DNA of 64,000 bases from a virus. The position numbers and the translations under genes were made by a program. Location: the IMG/VR virus record IMGVR_UViG_3300037189_022865, positions 1 to 64,000 of that record. One strand, given 5' to 3'. Shown piece after piece: positions 31,572 to 40,933 of this stretch (its first letter is position 1; each line of letters begins with the position of its first letter). Under the pieces are notes generated by a model. That model saw only the letters and a program-made list of their open reading frames with translations. It did no database searches and was not told where the DNA came from.

Positions 31572-33390
31572 AGAACTCACCAAAGAGATCAAGTCCTGAG
31601 ACATAATAGCTTTAGATACAGAGGTAACTGGAGATTTTGATAATATCTTTGATAGAAGAATTGTCATGCTGCAGTTTGGTAACAAAGAAGTTCAGTACAT
31701 TATAGACACAAGGAAAGCGGACCCTACTAAGCTCCTCAAAGAATTATCCAAGAAAAAGATCATAGGTCACAACATTAAGTTCGACTACCAAGTTATAAAG
31801 ACTAACTATGGGATTGAGCTTGAAGATCTATTCGATACCATGCTTGCAGCACAAATACTGGAGTGTGGGATGGATGAGGAGAAGGGACATTTTACCCTAG
31901 AGCAAACCGCTAGACGCTACACAGGGTATCACTACTACTCCAATCAAGGTAACTTATTTATTCCAGCAGTTACCAAAAAGATAAGGAGTTCTTTTTCTAG
32001 TATAGGAGATAAACCGTTTGAGTTAGAGCAGCTCTATTATGGAGCTCTTGACGTTTCGGTTGCATATCTCTTGTATGAGAAACAGAAGATTCAGCTTGAG
32101 AAAAATGAGCTTGAGTCAACAGCAGAGCTAGAGTTCAACTTCGTGAAAGTTCTTGCTGATATGGAATTGAGTGGTGTATATCTCAACCAAAAACAGTGGT
32201 TAGAGAATTATCGCAACACACTACAACAAACCGAAGAATTGCGAAAGAAACTGGAGGAGTATCAACAACTAAACTGAAACTCCCACAAGCAGGTTTTACC
32301 TGTACTCAAAGAGCTTGGTGTTGACGTGTCGATTATAGACAAGAAAACAGGTGAGATAAAGGAGTCTGTATCTCGCGAAGTCTTAAAGAAGCAAACAGCT
32401 AAGGCTGGTATTCTGAAGACTTATCTTGACTATAAGCTTTCCCAAAAGGAATCATCTACCTATGGTGAAAAGTTTTTAAGGCACGTCAACCCAACTTCTC
32501 AAAGAGTTCACTCTTCTTATATGCAAATTATGAGAACTGGAAGAACTTCTTCTACTTCCCCTAATTGTCAATCTATTAAGAGGGGATCTATATACCGATC
32601 AGCATTTCAAGCTGAAGAAGGTAATACCTTTGTAGGTGCAGACTTCTCTAATATAGAAGCAAGGATACTCGCTGATAAGTCTAATGACGAAAACTTTATT
32701 AACATCTTTATAAACAATGGTGATTACCATTTAGAAACTGCTAAGCTAGCTTTTGATAATCCTAATCTAACCAAAGGATCTGAAGAAAGACAGTTAGCAA
32801 AGACTATTAACTTCGCAATTGCTTTTGGTGCTGGAGCTAAGAAAGTATCAGAAGGTGCTGGAGTTACTTTACAGAAAGGAAAAGAACTATTAAATAAAGT
32901 TTATACTGCTTTCCCAAAACTTAGTCCTTACTTTATAGAGATGGGTAATCTCACAAGGGAAAGAGGATATGTTGTGTGTAATGAAGTATCAAAAAGAAGA
33001 AGTTATATACCGTTTTATAATGAATACTTAGAAGCTAAGAAACATTATAACTACTTTAAAGCAATGGGTTGGGATCCTCATCCTACTATTGCATCAGCAT
33101 ATAAAACTTGGGATTCTAAAATACAAAGATGGTCACAAAACTTGCCTGTCCAAGCTACCGCTGCTGACATAGCAAAAGCCACCTGTATAGAACTCAGAGA
33201 GAAGTCTAAAAAAATTCCATTCAATCTCGTTTTATTCGTACATGACGAAGTTGTAGTAGAGTGCGAAAAAGAACGCGCAAACACTATATCTAAGCTTATT
33301 GAAAAAACAGGATTAGAATGCTCGAAAAAATTCCTGAATCATTTAACAGTCCCTGCAGAAGCACACGTATCTTCGCAGTGGGAAAAGTAA
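31510..33390 (+). CDS. polA: DNA polymerase family A with 3'-5' exonuclease, two in-frame TGA (Trp)
   Basis: 626 residues from ATG 31510 to TAA, reading TGA at 31597 and 32275 as Trp. Exo I is IALDTE (about residues 33-38), exo II IIGHNIKFDY, exo III YGALDVSVAYLLY. Polymerase motif A is GADFSNIEARI, motif B RQLAKTINFAIAFGAG, motif C LFVHDEVVVE. The second TGA falls in the conserved context LNW-NSHKQV, where Trp is usual in Pol I-like enzymes. No 5'-3' exonuclease domain. It replicates the phage genome. Confidence 0.95.
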
Positions 33391-33394
33391 AACC

Positions 33395-34492
33395 ATGAAC
33401 GAAGCAACTTTCTTTTTCGTCGTCAGTATTGCGGCTTTGGTCGCAGCACTAGCGTTCTTCTTTTACCGAGCTAAGAAAGACCCAGAAAATAAAGGTCTAG
33501 AGCCCGGTGCTATTCTTATAAAATTCTTTATAAAGTATCCTCTAACGGTGTTTATTACGATGCAGTTGGTTGCCATGATTTCAGAGGCAGCTCTTCTTGC
33601 ATCTATTCCAGAGACACTGCTGAATGTAAGTGCAAGTATGGCAACGCATATGTTTATTGCGTTAGTCGGTGCACTGGGTGCATTTATGTTAACAAAATAC
33701 TTGGGTTCTTTTGTCTCCGCTTTCTTTAGTAAAGAAAAGTTTCCAGTGAAGATTTCTGTTATCATGTTAACTTTATGTTTATCCATGATTTCTTTGGTCT
33801 TTACCTTGGGTTCCCCGGTATACAATCTCTATGCAATGGCATCAAGATTACACCAAGTTCCACAACTTGAACTCTATCTTACCAGTCTTCAAGTAGAGTA
33901 TCTGAATATGGACCCAAGAGTACTTGCCAAACTCATGCAGATACACAAAGTTCCGCTAGACTATTCTCCATTTCAGGCACTTCATCCCGGCATTGTAACT
34001 TCACTTGCATTATCTACCGCTCACATTTTTATTACAGTGTGGGAGGTATTGGTATCTCTTTTGTACGCATTGAAGAATGACGGCATTCAGCACGCAATTC
34101 TCGGCGACTTTGCGAATACTCCGCCTAGAAAAGAAGAGAAGAAAGAGGAAAAGAAGGAAGAGAAGAAGGAAGAGAAGAAGGAAGAAAAGAAAGAGGAGAA
34201 GAAAGAGGAAAACATTGATGCTACCAAAGTTAAGGACAAGGTACAAGAGCTTCTCAAAATTCACGGTATGACCGATCCAAAGAGGATTGAGGATACAGCT
34301 CAGAAACTTGTTCCTTACATCTACAAACAGGCTGATGCTGGTTCAGTGAAGAAAGTCGCTGACCTTATGAACTTCATTCACAAGTATCGTGAGGCAGAGA
34401 AGAACAAACAAAACACTCAACCTATTAAGGATGAGATTCACGAACTCGTAAAGGGCCTGACTAACGGCAGTTTCACCTTACCAAAAAACTAA
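33395..34492 (+). CDS. Multi-pass membrane protein with KKEE repeats
   Basis: 365 residues. Four to five transmembrane helices in the first 230 residues, then seven near-perfect KKEE units (about residues 245-272), then a charged helical cytoplasmic domain of about 90 residues (VQELLKIHGMTDPKRI). Ends in TAA. It lies between polymerase and a zinc protein; it might tether replication to the membrane, which is speculation. Confidence 0.6.
   Translation: MNEATFFFVVSIAALVAALAFFFYRAKKDPENKGLEPGAILIKFFIKYPLTVFITMQLVAMISEAALLASIPETLLNVSASMATHMFIALVGALGAFMLTKYLGSFVSAFFSKEKFPVKISVIMLTLCLSMISLVFTLGSPVYNLYAMASRLHQVPQLELYLTSLQVEYLNMDPRVLAKLMQIHKVPLDYSPFQALHPGIVTSLALSTAHIFITVWEVLVSLLYALKNDGIQHAILGDFANTPPRKEEKKEEKKEEKKEEKKEEKKEEKKEENIDATKVKDKVQELLKIHGMTDPKRIEDTAQKLVPYIYKQADAGSVKKVADLMNFIHKYREAEKNKQNTQPIKDEIHELVKGLTNGSFTLPKN
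34129..34211 (+). repeat. Purine-only tandem repeat (about 12-base unit)
   Basis: About seven copies of a 12-base unit GAAGAGAAGAAA with small variations encode the KKEE repeats. Perfectly purine on the plus strand, so prone to slippage and triplex formation. Confidence 0.7.
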
Positions 34493-34536
34493 CGGGCGTA
34501 ACGTGTGACTATTGTAACAACACTAAAGTAAAATCG

Positions 34537-35199
34537 GTGTACGCTAATACAACTAATCCATGGAAAGATTTTTACCATGGGGACTGTAGAAGCTGCTTCG
34601 AGGTTAGGTGGCTAGACGCTGCGGGGATATGTGAGAAGTGTAATAGAGGCAATTCAAAACTCTCTTTACGTACTGTAAACATTTGCGATAGTTGTATTAC
34701 TGCAAATAAAATATCCCCAATATGCAAAAGATGTGCTTCAATCGTTGAAGAATATGCTGAAGGTACTACTGAATGTATACAGTGTGCTTACGGTAAAGAC
34801 TTTAAACCTGATCCACAATACGCCACTGGTGTGTGTATACAATGCAAACGCGTTACGCACTTAGACGGTGATGAAACCTGCTTAAGCTGCCACATAATAA
34901 ATTCGGCGGCTAATGCGCAAAACAACGACTGGGGTAACCTAAAAAGATGCGGCTGTGGAGAAGTAATTCACAAGAAGCAAAAGGTATGTCCCAATTGTGC
35001 AAGCAAACCTGTAAATTTGCGTAAGGACAAGCTGTGTCACGGCTGTCAAACGCACTTCAAACCAATATCTATATACGACACCTTCTGCATACCTTGTAAA
35101 GAAAACATTCATCGAGGTGTGTGTACCTCTTGTAGAGAGCTTTCCAACTCTATGGACTCAAGGGGCTGGTGTTCTAAATGCCAATCATCTAATGGATAA
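34537..35199 (+). CDS. Multi-zinc-ribbon protein, start uncertain
   Basis: 220 residues from GTG 34537 with about a dozen CxxC pairs (CRSC, CEKC, CDSC, CKRC, CIQC, CLSC, CPNC, CHGC, CIPC, CTSC, CSKC), i.e. a string of zinc ribbons. The same frame continues upstream with another pair CDYC at 34504-34515, needed to complete the first ribbon, yet no ATG/GTG/TTG lies between it and the stop at 34462. Start may be non-canonical near 34492. The stop overlaps the helicase ATG by 8 bases. May bind nucleic acid or replication partners. Confidence 0.6.
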   Translation: MYANTTNPWKDFYHGDCRSCFEVRWLDAAGICEKCNRGNSKLSLRTVNICDSCITANKISPICKRCASIVEEYAEGTTECIQCAYGKDFKPDPQYATGVCIQCKRVTHLDGDETCLSCHIINSAANAQNNDWGNLKRCGCGEVIHKKQKVCPNCASKPVNLRKDKLCHGCQTHFKPISIYDTFCIPCKENIHRGVCTSCRELSNSMDSRGWCSKCQSSNG

Positions 35200-37188
35200 A
35201 AGAACTCAAATGCAGGAGGAAGCAGTTGCCTCCTGAAAACAAAACAATGGATGGGGTACCCTGTTGATATATACGGGCGGGGGGAAGACACGATGCGGCT
35301 TAATGGCTTACCAAGATTTAGGCAAGCCCAGAACATTAGTAGTCACCTCCCGCCTGCCCATTCTAAACCAATGGAAAGAGGTTATGACAGGAACTAATAT
35401 AAAGTTTATGTGTATCCAATCTGCTTACAAACATAAAGGATATTACGATTTAGTTATAATAGATGAGGTTCATAGATCTTTATCACCTAAATATAGGGAA
35501 GTATTTAGCGGCATAAAAGCTAAGCATTTAATGTGCTTAACAGCCACACTTCCAGAAGAAGCAGAGTATGTAGAGTTCTTAGCTAAAACTTGTCCAGTAA
35601 TTTATGAGAAGAAGCTAAAAGATGCTTTAAAGGATGAGATGGTTCCTCAGTTTGAGATATATAACTTTTCAGTACCTCTACACAAAACTATATCTGGTAA
35701 GTACAAACTCTTTGACAATAAGTTTACGCAGTCAATGATAAAACTTACTAGAACTCTAATGGATAATCCTAAACTGAAATCAAAATACAAAAATGTTTTT
35801 GAGTTAGCTCAAGCTGCTCAGTGGGCTTCTTTTGATAAGGAGACACAAGGATTATGTAAATCTTATTGGGCTGGAATGACTATGCGAAAGCAGTTAGTTT
35901 ATTCTAATCCGGCGAAGCTAAAAGCAATTCGAGATATACTAAACCACATGGGGATGAGTCGCAAGTGGATAATCTTTACTAAGTCCATCGCATTTGCTAA
36001 AAGTTTGCAAGAGTATTTAGGAGGTAACACTGCTATATACCACTCAAAACTAAAACCAATAGAAAGAGAATTAAACTTAATAGCATTTGAACAAAATCAG
36101 TTTAATATTCTTATAGCAGTTGACGCTTTAAACGAGGGATTAAATGTCTCCCAAGTAGAAGCAGCTATTTGTGCTGCTGGCGTATCCACAGAGTTAACAA
36201 ATTCCCAGCAGTTGGGTCAGTAATTCGGCCCGTACCAAGTTAATTCGGTGAAGCCTAAGTCGAAAGATATGGTAATACCGAGCCAAGCAGGAAGAAATTC
36301 CGGGCGTGTGTAGAGCACATCCCCTTTGTCGGGGAGTAGTGAAATATCTGATAAATATTTTGCGAAACACTTGGAATTTATCAAAAATTGTTGTACATTT
36401 GTATAATGGAAAATATAATATGGAAATCTATAGTAGGATCTTTACACTATTCAGTAAGTAATACTGGGTTAGTTAGGAGAGATTCTCATGAGAAAATGCA
36501 CAACATAAATAAAAAACCTTTCTTGACAAAAGAGAAAATATTAGCACCTAGCACAAATAACACTAAAGGGTATAAAAGGTTACTTATAAAATATCCACAA
36601 CGTATTAAAACTAAATCAGTTCACAGATTAGTGGCTGAAGCTTTTGTACCAAACTTGATGGCTAAACCTCAAGTAAATCATATTGATGGGGATATATTAA
36701 ATAATCACTGCTCTAATTTAGAGTGGGTAACTAATGATGAGAATGCTGAACACGCAGCAAGGACCAAAAAACGTAAGCACAAAAAAGGTTCTTCAGTTGT
36801 GTGGAGCAAACTTACTGAAAATGAAGTTGCACAAATACCAGAGTTATTACAAAAATTTAGTGTTGCTGAAATAGCTAAACAATTTAATGTTAGTAAATCT
36901 CTTATTCACGAGATAATCGCTGGGAGGACTTGGAGGCACTTAAACCTCTTTGAGCCTAAAGCAAGAAAGTGTGAAAAGTATTTTGATAAATTAAGATATG
37001 TGCCGACCACTGCTGAAAAGCAGGAAACTTCGTAGTCTAATCAACTACTATAAAGAAGTTTACAAAAGCGAATTATACGTCCTGAAAAAGGAAAAAAGCC
37101 CGTGTTTATTAATCTGTACACAGAAGGTACGGTTGAGAAAACTTGGGTAGAAAAGAAACTTAAATCAAGCGGATTAAAAAGCAGATGA
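35192..37188 (+). CDS. SF2 helicase, split by a group I intron (exons 35192-36217 and 37069-37188), one in-frame TGA
   Basis: Exon 1 has 342 codons from ATG 35192, with TGA 35234 read as Trp in VASW-KQNNG; exon 2 has 40 codons to TGA 37186 (or a TAG at 37267 if that TGA is also Trp). Walker A YTGGGKTR (about 25-32), motif II IIDEVH, motif III TATL. The splice restores motif VI as SQQLG-RIIRPE, the usual QxxGRxxR arginine-finger motif, which neither side has alone. UvsW/RecQ-like SF2 type; likely in replication or recombination. The start overlaps the zinc-ribbon stop. Confidence 0.88.
36392..36400 (+). promoter_or_regulatory. Promoter-like -7 box ahead of the intron-encoded HNH gene
   Basis: TACATTTG fits TAnnTTTG, with CTTGG about 20 bases upstream, and lies a few bases before ATG 36406. 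It could allow expression of the endonuclease independent of the helicase transcript. Confidence 0.4.
36406..37035 (+). CDS. Intron-encoded HNH homing endonuclease
   Basis: 209 residues from ATG 36406, ending in TAG. N-terminal NUMOD4-like segment (IIWKSIVGSLHYSVSNTGLV), central HNH domain (HRLVAEAFVPN, then QVNHIDGDILNNHCSNLEW, then NAEHA) and a C-terminal helix-turn-helix of the DNA-binding NUMOD type (VAEIAKQFNVSKSLIHEI). It cleaves intronless alleles to spread the intron. No in-frame TGA. An in-frame upstream ATG at 36388 is less likely. Confidence 0.92.
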   Translation: MENIIWKSIVGSLHYSVSNTGLVRRDSHEKMHNINKKPFLTKEKILAPSTNNTKGYKRLLIKYPQRIKTKSVHRLVAEAFVPNLMAKPQVNHIDGDILNNHCSNLEWVTNDENAEHAARTKKRKHKKGSSVVWSKLTENEVAQIPELLQKFSVAEIAKQFNVSKSLIHEIIAGRTWRHLNLFEPKARKCEKYFDKLRYVPTTAEKQETS

Positions 37189-38339
37189 GCAAGCACGGTG
37201 TACGACCTTCCGAAACAAGCATTACTAAGTTTATCCGAAGCAACAGAGTCTTCCTTCCCCCGAACATAGGTAAACATCTCAGGGGAGCTTCTTTGGAAGA
37301 CTTTTGCCCTTTTTGTTTGGCTGAACATAATAACAACACAATATTCTATAGAAAGAAGATAAGCGAGCCTCTGAGCATTCTTCTTAATACATACTCTTGT
37401 GATATGTGCAACGAGGAGATAGAGAAGAAATCTTCTGATAAAAACATGGAGGATATGTTTGAGGAGTTCTCTGTTAGAGCTGGAGTTAAAGCCATACAAA
37501 GAATAGACGGGGTTGTGCATGAGGCAAGTTTCCCTAATGACACTCATAAATTCTATAATCACTTAAACCCAGATAAAGAGCCTTTTAGGATTACCCCAGA
37601 CTGCTGCTTGTTTTGTCAAGTTCATCTAGGCGCAGCAAAGAACGAACAAGTAGATCCACAAAAGAAGTTGTTTGTAGAGTACTTTATACCTGTTGGTATG
37701 GAGATGTATCATCTTGACGGCGGACAAGTAAAAGTCTGCAGATCTTGTGATCTAGTCATGACTTCTAAGCTAAGTGATACATACATTGCTCACCTACTAA
37801 CTTTCTCAGGTATAGATATCTGCAAAAGATGTGGCGATCAGTATTTTGTAAATAATAGCGAGGTAGATAGTCGCAATGCTTCTCAAACTTTTGGGAAACA
37901 TATGTGCCCAGAATGTTGTTATAATAATCTACAATCAGAGGATAAGCTCATGTATGAGGGGGAAAACCTAATGGTTCCTTACTCAAATATAGTTAGAGAC
38001 GAGTTCCATAAAATACAAAGATTCGTAGATGTTAATTGTTCTTACTGCTCTTCTCCAGTAGCTATTGACTTAACAATGCACCCTGAGGAAGTTATAAACA
38101 AGCATACAGAAACTAACTTAAAGTTTATTTGCGACGATTGTATCTTCAGAGAGACTGCTCCTATAAACGTCTTAGTAAAAGACGACATAATTACTAGAAT
38201 CTTTAATATAAACGATAAATTCTACATTAAAAGAGTTACTACTAAAGGCAAGTTCCTAAACTTTGATACCTCTTTAAATGCAGAAGAAGTTTTAAAGTTT
38301 TTATTAGCTGAAGAAAATGAACAACTTACACTATACTAA
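37185..38339 (+). CDS. Zinc-binding hypothetical protein
   Basis: 384 residues with repeated CxxC pairs (CPFC, CDMC, CLFC, CRSC, CKRC, CPEC, CSYC, CDDC), so several zinc-ribbon or treble-clef folds. ATG overlaps the helicase TGA (ATGA). Ends in TAA overlapping the next ATG. Unrecognised family, but the second zinc-rich gene next to the helicase. Confidence 0.65.
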   Translation: MSKHGVRPSETSITKFIRSNRVFLPPNIGKHLRGASLEDFCPFCLAEHNNNTIFYRKKISEPLSILLNTYSCDMCNEEIEKKSSDKNMEDMFEEFSVRAGVKAIQRIDGVVHEASFPNDTHKFYNHLNPDKEPFRITPDCCLFCQVHLGAAKNEQVDPQKKLFVEYFIPVGMEMYHLDGGQVKVCRSCDLVMTSKLSDTYIAHLLTFSGIDICKRCGDQYFVNNSEVDSRNASQTFGKHMCPECCYNNLQSEDKLMYEGENLMVPYSNIVRDEFHKIQRFVDVNCSYCSSPVAIDLTMHPEEVINKHTETNLKFICDDCIFRETAPINVLVKDDIITRIFNINDKFYIKRVTTKGKFLNFDTSLNAEEVLKFLLAEENEQLTLY

Positions 38340-38572
38340 TGGAGGTATTAATAGAGGAATATGAGCACCATTCTAACGCGTATAGACTTGTCATTAAGCT
38401 CTTTACTAATGGTGAACAATTCTACTATATCTCTACTATCGACAAAAATGGCAAACTAATAATAAAGACAACGTCAAACAGAATGTCAAATATTTGGACG
38501 TTCTTGGAATCTTTTGATACTAGAGTATCAGACTTTTACAGTGCCTATGGTAATGAAGATGAAATCCGATAA
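38339..38572 (+). CDS. Small hypothetical protein
   Basis: 77 residues starting MEVLIEEYEHHS; one-base overlap with the previous stop (TAATG). Reads as a short beta sheet and helix. It and the next two genes share a similar beta-rich start and size and may be distant paralogues. Confidence 0.55.
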   Translation: MEVLIEEYEHHSNAYRLVIKLFTNGEQFYYISTIDKNGKLIIKTTSNRMSNIWTFLESFDTRVSDFYSAYGNEDEIR

Positions 38573-38810
38573 TCAAAATATTTTGGCTACGATTGACTTA
38601 GAGGACACCTCCAGTAGGAGTCCTGACAAATCCAGAATGGAAGCTGTTCTAATAGTTTATAAAACAAAATCTACAAAACGCACATCTTACGGCTCCTCAA
38701 TAAGCTACAAGTATCGCAGATCTCAACACCGTATAAGAAAGAGCTTCGGTCCTTTTGTTACTTTTGTAGAGGCATTAGAAAAAGCTTTAATATACTGGTA
38801 TGGCGCATAG
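38547..38810 (+). CDS. Small hypothetical protein
   Basis: 87 residues from ATG 38547 (ATGs at 38553 and 38559 also possible). Contains a basic stretch (KSTKRTSYGSSISYKYRRSQ) between a beta strand and a helix. Overlaps both neighbours. Not recognised. Confidence 0.5.
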   Translation: MVMKMKSDNQNILATIDLEDTSSRSPDKSRMEAVLIVYKTKSTKRTSYGSSISYKYRRSQHRIRKSFGPFVTFVEALEKALIYWYGA

Positions 38811-39105
38811 AATCATTCAAATGTACTACGAGACTACTCATGGATTTTTAAATCTTTATATAGAGCTAAATAGTTACACTGAAGAGGACAAAATAAAGTC
38901 TAAATTTAAAGCTTCTATTGTCGTAAGAAATGACGAGAGAGTTGCCGAAGAAATTACTCTTAACCAAACTACTTGGAATTCTTCCTTTATGTCTACTCTA
39001 GATGAGGGCATTCAACTTGCTTTTAAAGAAGGTGCGATAAAGCTACTCTTCTATAAAGAGCTAGAAGACTCTAACTACATTAACAGTCTTTTTTATGAAA
39101 AATAA
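38800..39105 (+). CDS. Small hypothetical protein
   Basis: 101 residues starting MAHRIIQMYYETTHG; beta-rich first half, helical second half. Overlaps both neighbours by about 11 bases. Not recognised. Confidence 0.55.
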   Translation: MAHRIIQMYYETTHGFLNLYIELNSYTEEDKIKSKFKASIVVRNDERVAEEITLNQTTWNSSFMSTLDEGIQLAFKEGAIKLLFYKELEDSNYINSLFYEK

Positions 39106-39619
39106 AATGAGATTGCTTCACACGGAGGAATACGACGATTTCTATCTTCAAATATATTCCTATAAAGGCTTAGGCGCTCCAGAAGTGTTTACCTTTCACA
39201 TAAGCTTCCAAAAGAGTAAGGGCAGAAGATTTATTCTACTCACATCTCTAAGATATAAATATGTAACTGATACCGTTGAACATGGTATTTATTTCTTTAA
39301 ACAAATAGTGTCCTTCTTTGTCTCTTCAGAATTTAAGTCTATAGGCAAGTATGGTTACTTTCAATACGATGACTTTCATTTAAAATATATAAATGTTGCT
39401 ATTAACTTCAAATACTGTGAGTGCCTTAGATTCGATGAAGTTTCCAATGAGGTGTTTAGTGGAGATGTATCTTATCTATACAAGCCAGAGGAACTACCCT
39501 CAAGAAGTTCCAGAGCAAGATCTGAGTTTACTCAAAAGAATGGACCTAATTCAGATAGACGCTACAAACAAGATCCAGTTGTCAAATACTGGGCAAGCGT
39601 TTCTTTTGAACTACCTTAA
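39095..39619 (+). CDS. Hypothetical protein
   Basis: 174 residues starting MKNKMRLLHTEEYD, aromatic-rich and beta-strand-rich. The Ser/Arg-rich C-terminal 50 residues overlap the next gene by 155 bases in another frame. Ends in TAA. Confidence 0.55.
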   Translation: MKNKMRLLHTEEYDDFYLQIYSYKGLGAPEVFTFHISFQKSKGRRFILLTSLRYKYVTDTVEHGIYFFKQIVSFFVSSEFKSIGKYGYFQYDDFHLKYINVAINFKYCECLRFDEVSNEVFSGDVSYLYKPEELPSRSSRARSEFTQKNGPNSDRRYKQDPVVKYWASVSFELP

Positions 39620-39956
39620 AGAAGATTTCGATTCAGACCTAAAGTATACCTCTGGGTTTGAGAAATTCTGGAAAACTTTTCCTGCTTCAGATAAGTGGGA
39701 TAGGTTTCAAGAAAGCAGAAAGCTAAGGGTGAATAAGAAAGAGACGTTTGTCCAGTATCTAAAGGCTTTAAATAATGTAACTGAAGAGTATCTACAAAAA
39801 TCAATAGAGACAGAGATTGCTAATAAGAAAGCTTCGTCTCCATTAGAGAATCCTTTTAAGTACATGAAGGCTTCTTATAACTGGCTAGCTAACGAAGAGT
39901 ACAACAATGTTTCTTTTGAACAACAAAAAATAGTTTCAGACGACGACTTATTATAA
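39465..39956 (+). CDS. Putative replication accessory (DnaD/replication O-like C-terminal pattern)
   Basis: 163 residues from ATG 39465 (MYLIYTSQRNYP). The segment GFEKFWKTFPASDKWDRF through LENPFKYMKASYNWL matches the general pattern F-x-x-F-W...P...K...W seen in the C-terminal domains of phage replication-initiator and helicase-loader proteins. It directly precedes the DnaB-like helicase (TAATG overlap), consistent with a loader role. Inference only. Confidence 0.5.
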   Translation: MYLIYTSQRNYPQEVPEQDLSLLKRMDLIQIDATNKIQLSNTGQAFLLNYLKEDFDSDLKYTSGFEKFWKTFPASDKWDRFQESRKLRVNKKETFVQYLKALNNVTEEYLQKSIETEIANKKASSPLENPFKYMKASYNWLANEEYNNVSFEQQKIVSDDDLL

Positions 39957-40933
39957 TGGAATATAGACACATATCCTATGGGGTTGATTCGGCCCTTAAC
40001 TATATAGACAAGAGGAGAAAGGGCGAAATTGTGTCGCTTAAAACTTCCTTTAAAAAACTAAACAAAGCTCTAATGGCTGGCATTGACTGGGGTAGAATAA
40101 TGACTATTGCAGGTCAGTCAGGAGCAGGTAAATCTACCATACTAGAACAATTTAAAAAAGATTTCTTAGACCTTAACGAAACTAAATTTGAGATTTTATC
40201 GTTTGACTTCGAGATGTTAGTAGAGGATCAGATAGCTAGGTATCTAGCGTCTGTAAGAAACAAAACTCTTAAAGATATTTATTCAGCAAATACTCCTTTA
40301 GAAGATATAGAGTATGAAGCTATCAAGAATGTACTTGACGAAAGAAAGAAATCACCTATATTCTATGTAGATAATGCTGGTACTTCTGAGCAGATACAAA
40401 AAACTATTCTTACCTTTGCGCAAGAAAGAGATTTATTAAACAAAAACTATGGTTTGGTTGTTACTATTGACCACGTTCTATTGACTAAAGGAAAGACGGG
40501 AGAACAAGAGAAAGCAACAGTAGACTCTCTAATGGAGATGTTGAATGATGTGAAGAAATACTTTGCGCATATTGGCCTTAAATGTTTGATCATTTGTCTA
40601 GGTCAGTTAAATAGAGAGATTGAAAAAATGGATAGGGTAGACAACCCTTTGTATCACTTCCCAAATAGGAATGATATCTTTGCTGCCTCATCAATATATC
40701 ACACATCAGATTACGTTATAATAACACATAGACCATCAACCGTATCTGGAATAAAAGAAGGTTACGGTCCCCCAAGAAAAAACCACCCCAAAGGATTACC
40801 ACTAAAGTATCCGGGGGATGAAACAAGAGACATGATTTACTGGCATATTATTAAGGAAAGATTTGGTAAGCCGGGGATTATAGCATTAGCCGAAGACTTT
40901 AAATTTTCTAAACTAGAAGAAGTAGAACTATAA
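39956..40933 (+). CDS. DnaB-family replicative helicase (RecA-like domain)
   Basis: 325 residues. Walker A GQSGAGKST (about residues 53-61), an H1a-like segment with SFDFEM, Walker B-like LVVTIDHVLL, and LGQLNREIEKM with DIFAASSIYHTSDY resembling DnaB motifs H3-H4. It lacks the DnaB N-terminal domain. The one-base overlap with the next ATG (TAATG) couples it to the Sak4-like gene. Confidence 0.8.
   Translation: MEYRHISYGVDSALNYIDKRRKGEIVSLKTSFKKLNKALMAGIDWGRIMTIAGQSGAGKSTILEQFKKDFLDLNETKFEILSFDFEMLVEDQIARYLASVRNKTLKDIYSANTPLEDIEYEAIKNVLDERKKSPIFYVDNAGTSEQIQKTILTFAQERDLLNKNYGLVVTIDHVLLTKGKTGEQEKATVDSLMEMLNDVKKYFAHIGLKCLIICLGQLNREIEKMDRVDNPLYHFPNRNDIFAASSIYHTSDYVIITHRPSTVSGIKEGYGPPRKNHPKGLPLKYPGDETRDMIYWHIIKERFGKPGIIALAEDFKFSKLEEVEL

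Larger units (their letters stand above)
36218..37068 (+). mobile_element. Group I intron with HNH homing endonuclease, in the helicase gene
   Basis: 851 bases between U36217 and C37069. P1: exon GGGU pairs with GCCC (U.G at the splice site). P10: exon 2 CGAATT pairs with AATTCG immediately 5' of GCCC in the same internal guide. It ends in G37068. The core contains GGTGAAGCCTAAGTCG, GGTAATACCGAGCC and GTGTAGAGCACATCCCC...GGGGAGTAG, typical group I P4-P7/P3-P8 elements. Both exons join in frame. The related intron at 41248-42117 shares the 3' core. Confidence 0.88.

Noticed and set aside
31510-33390. The DNA polymerase as two genes or a pseudogene broken by stops.
   Set aside because: Both breaks are TGA, the frame is kept, and exonuclease and polymerase motifs are intact on either side.
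34129-34211. The purine repeats as a CRISPR array.
   Set aside because: There are no spacers; the units are contiguous, in frame and encode KKEE.
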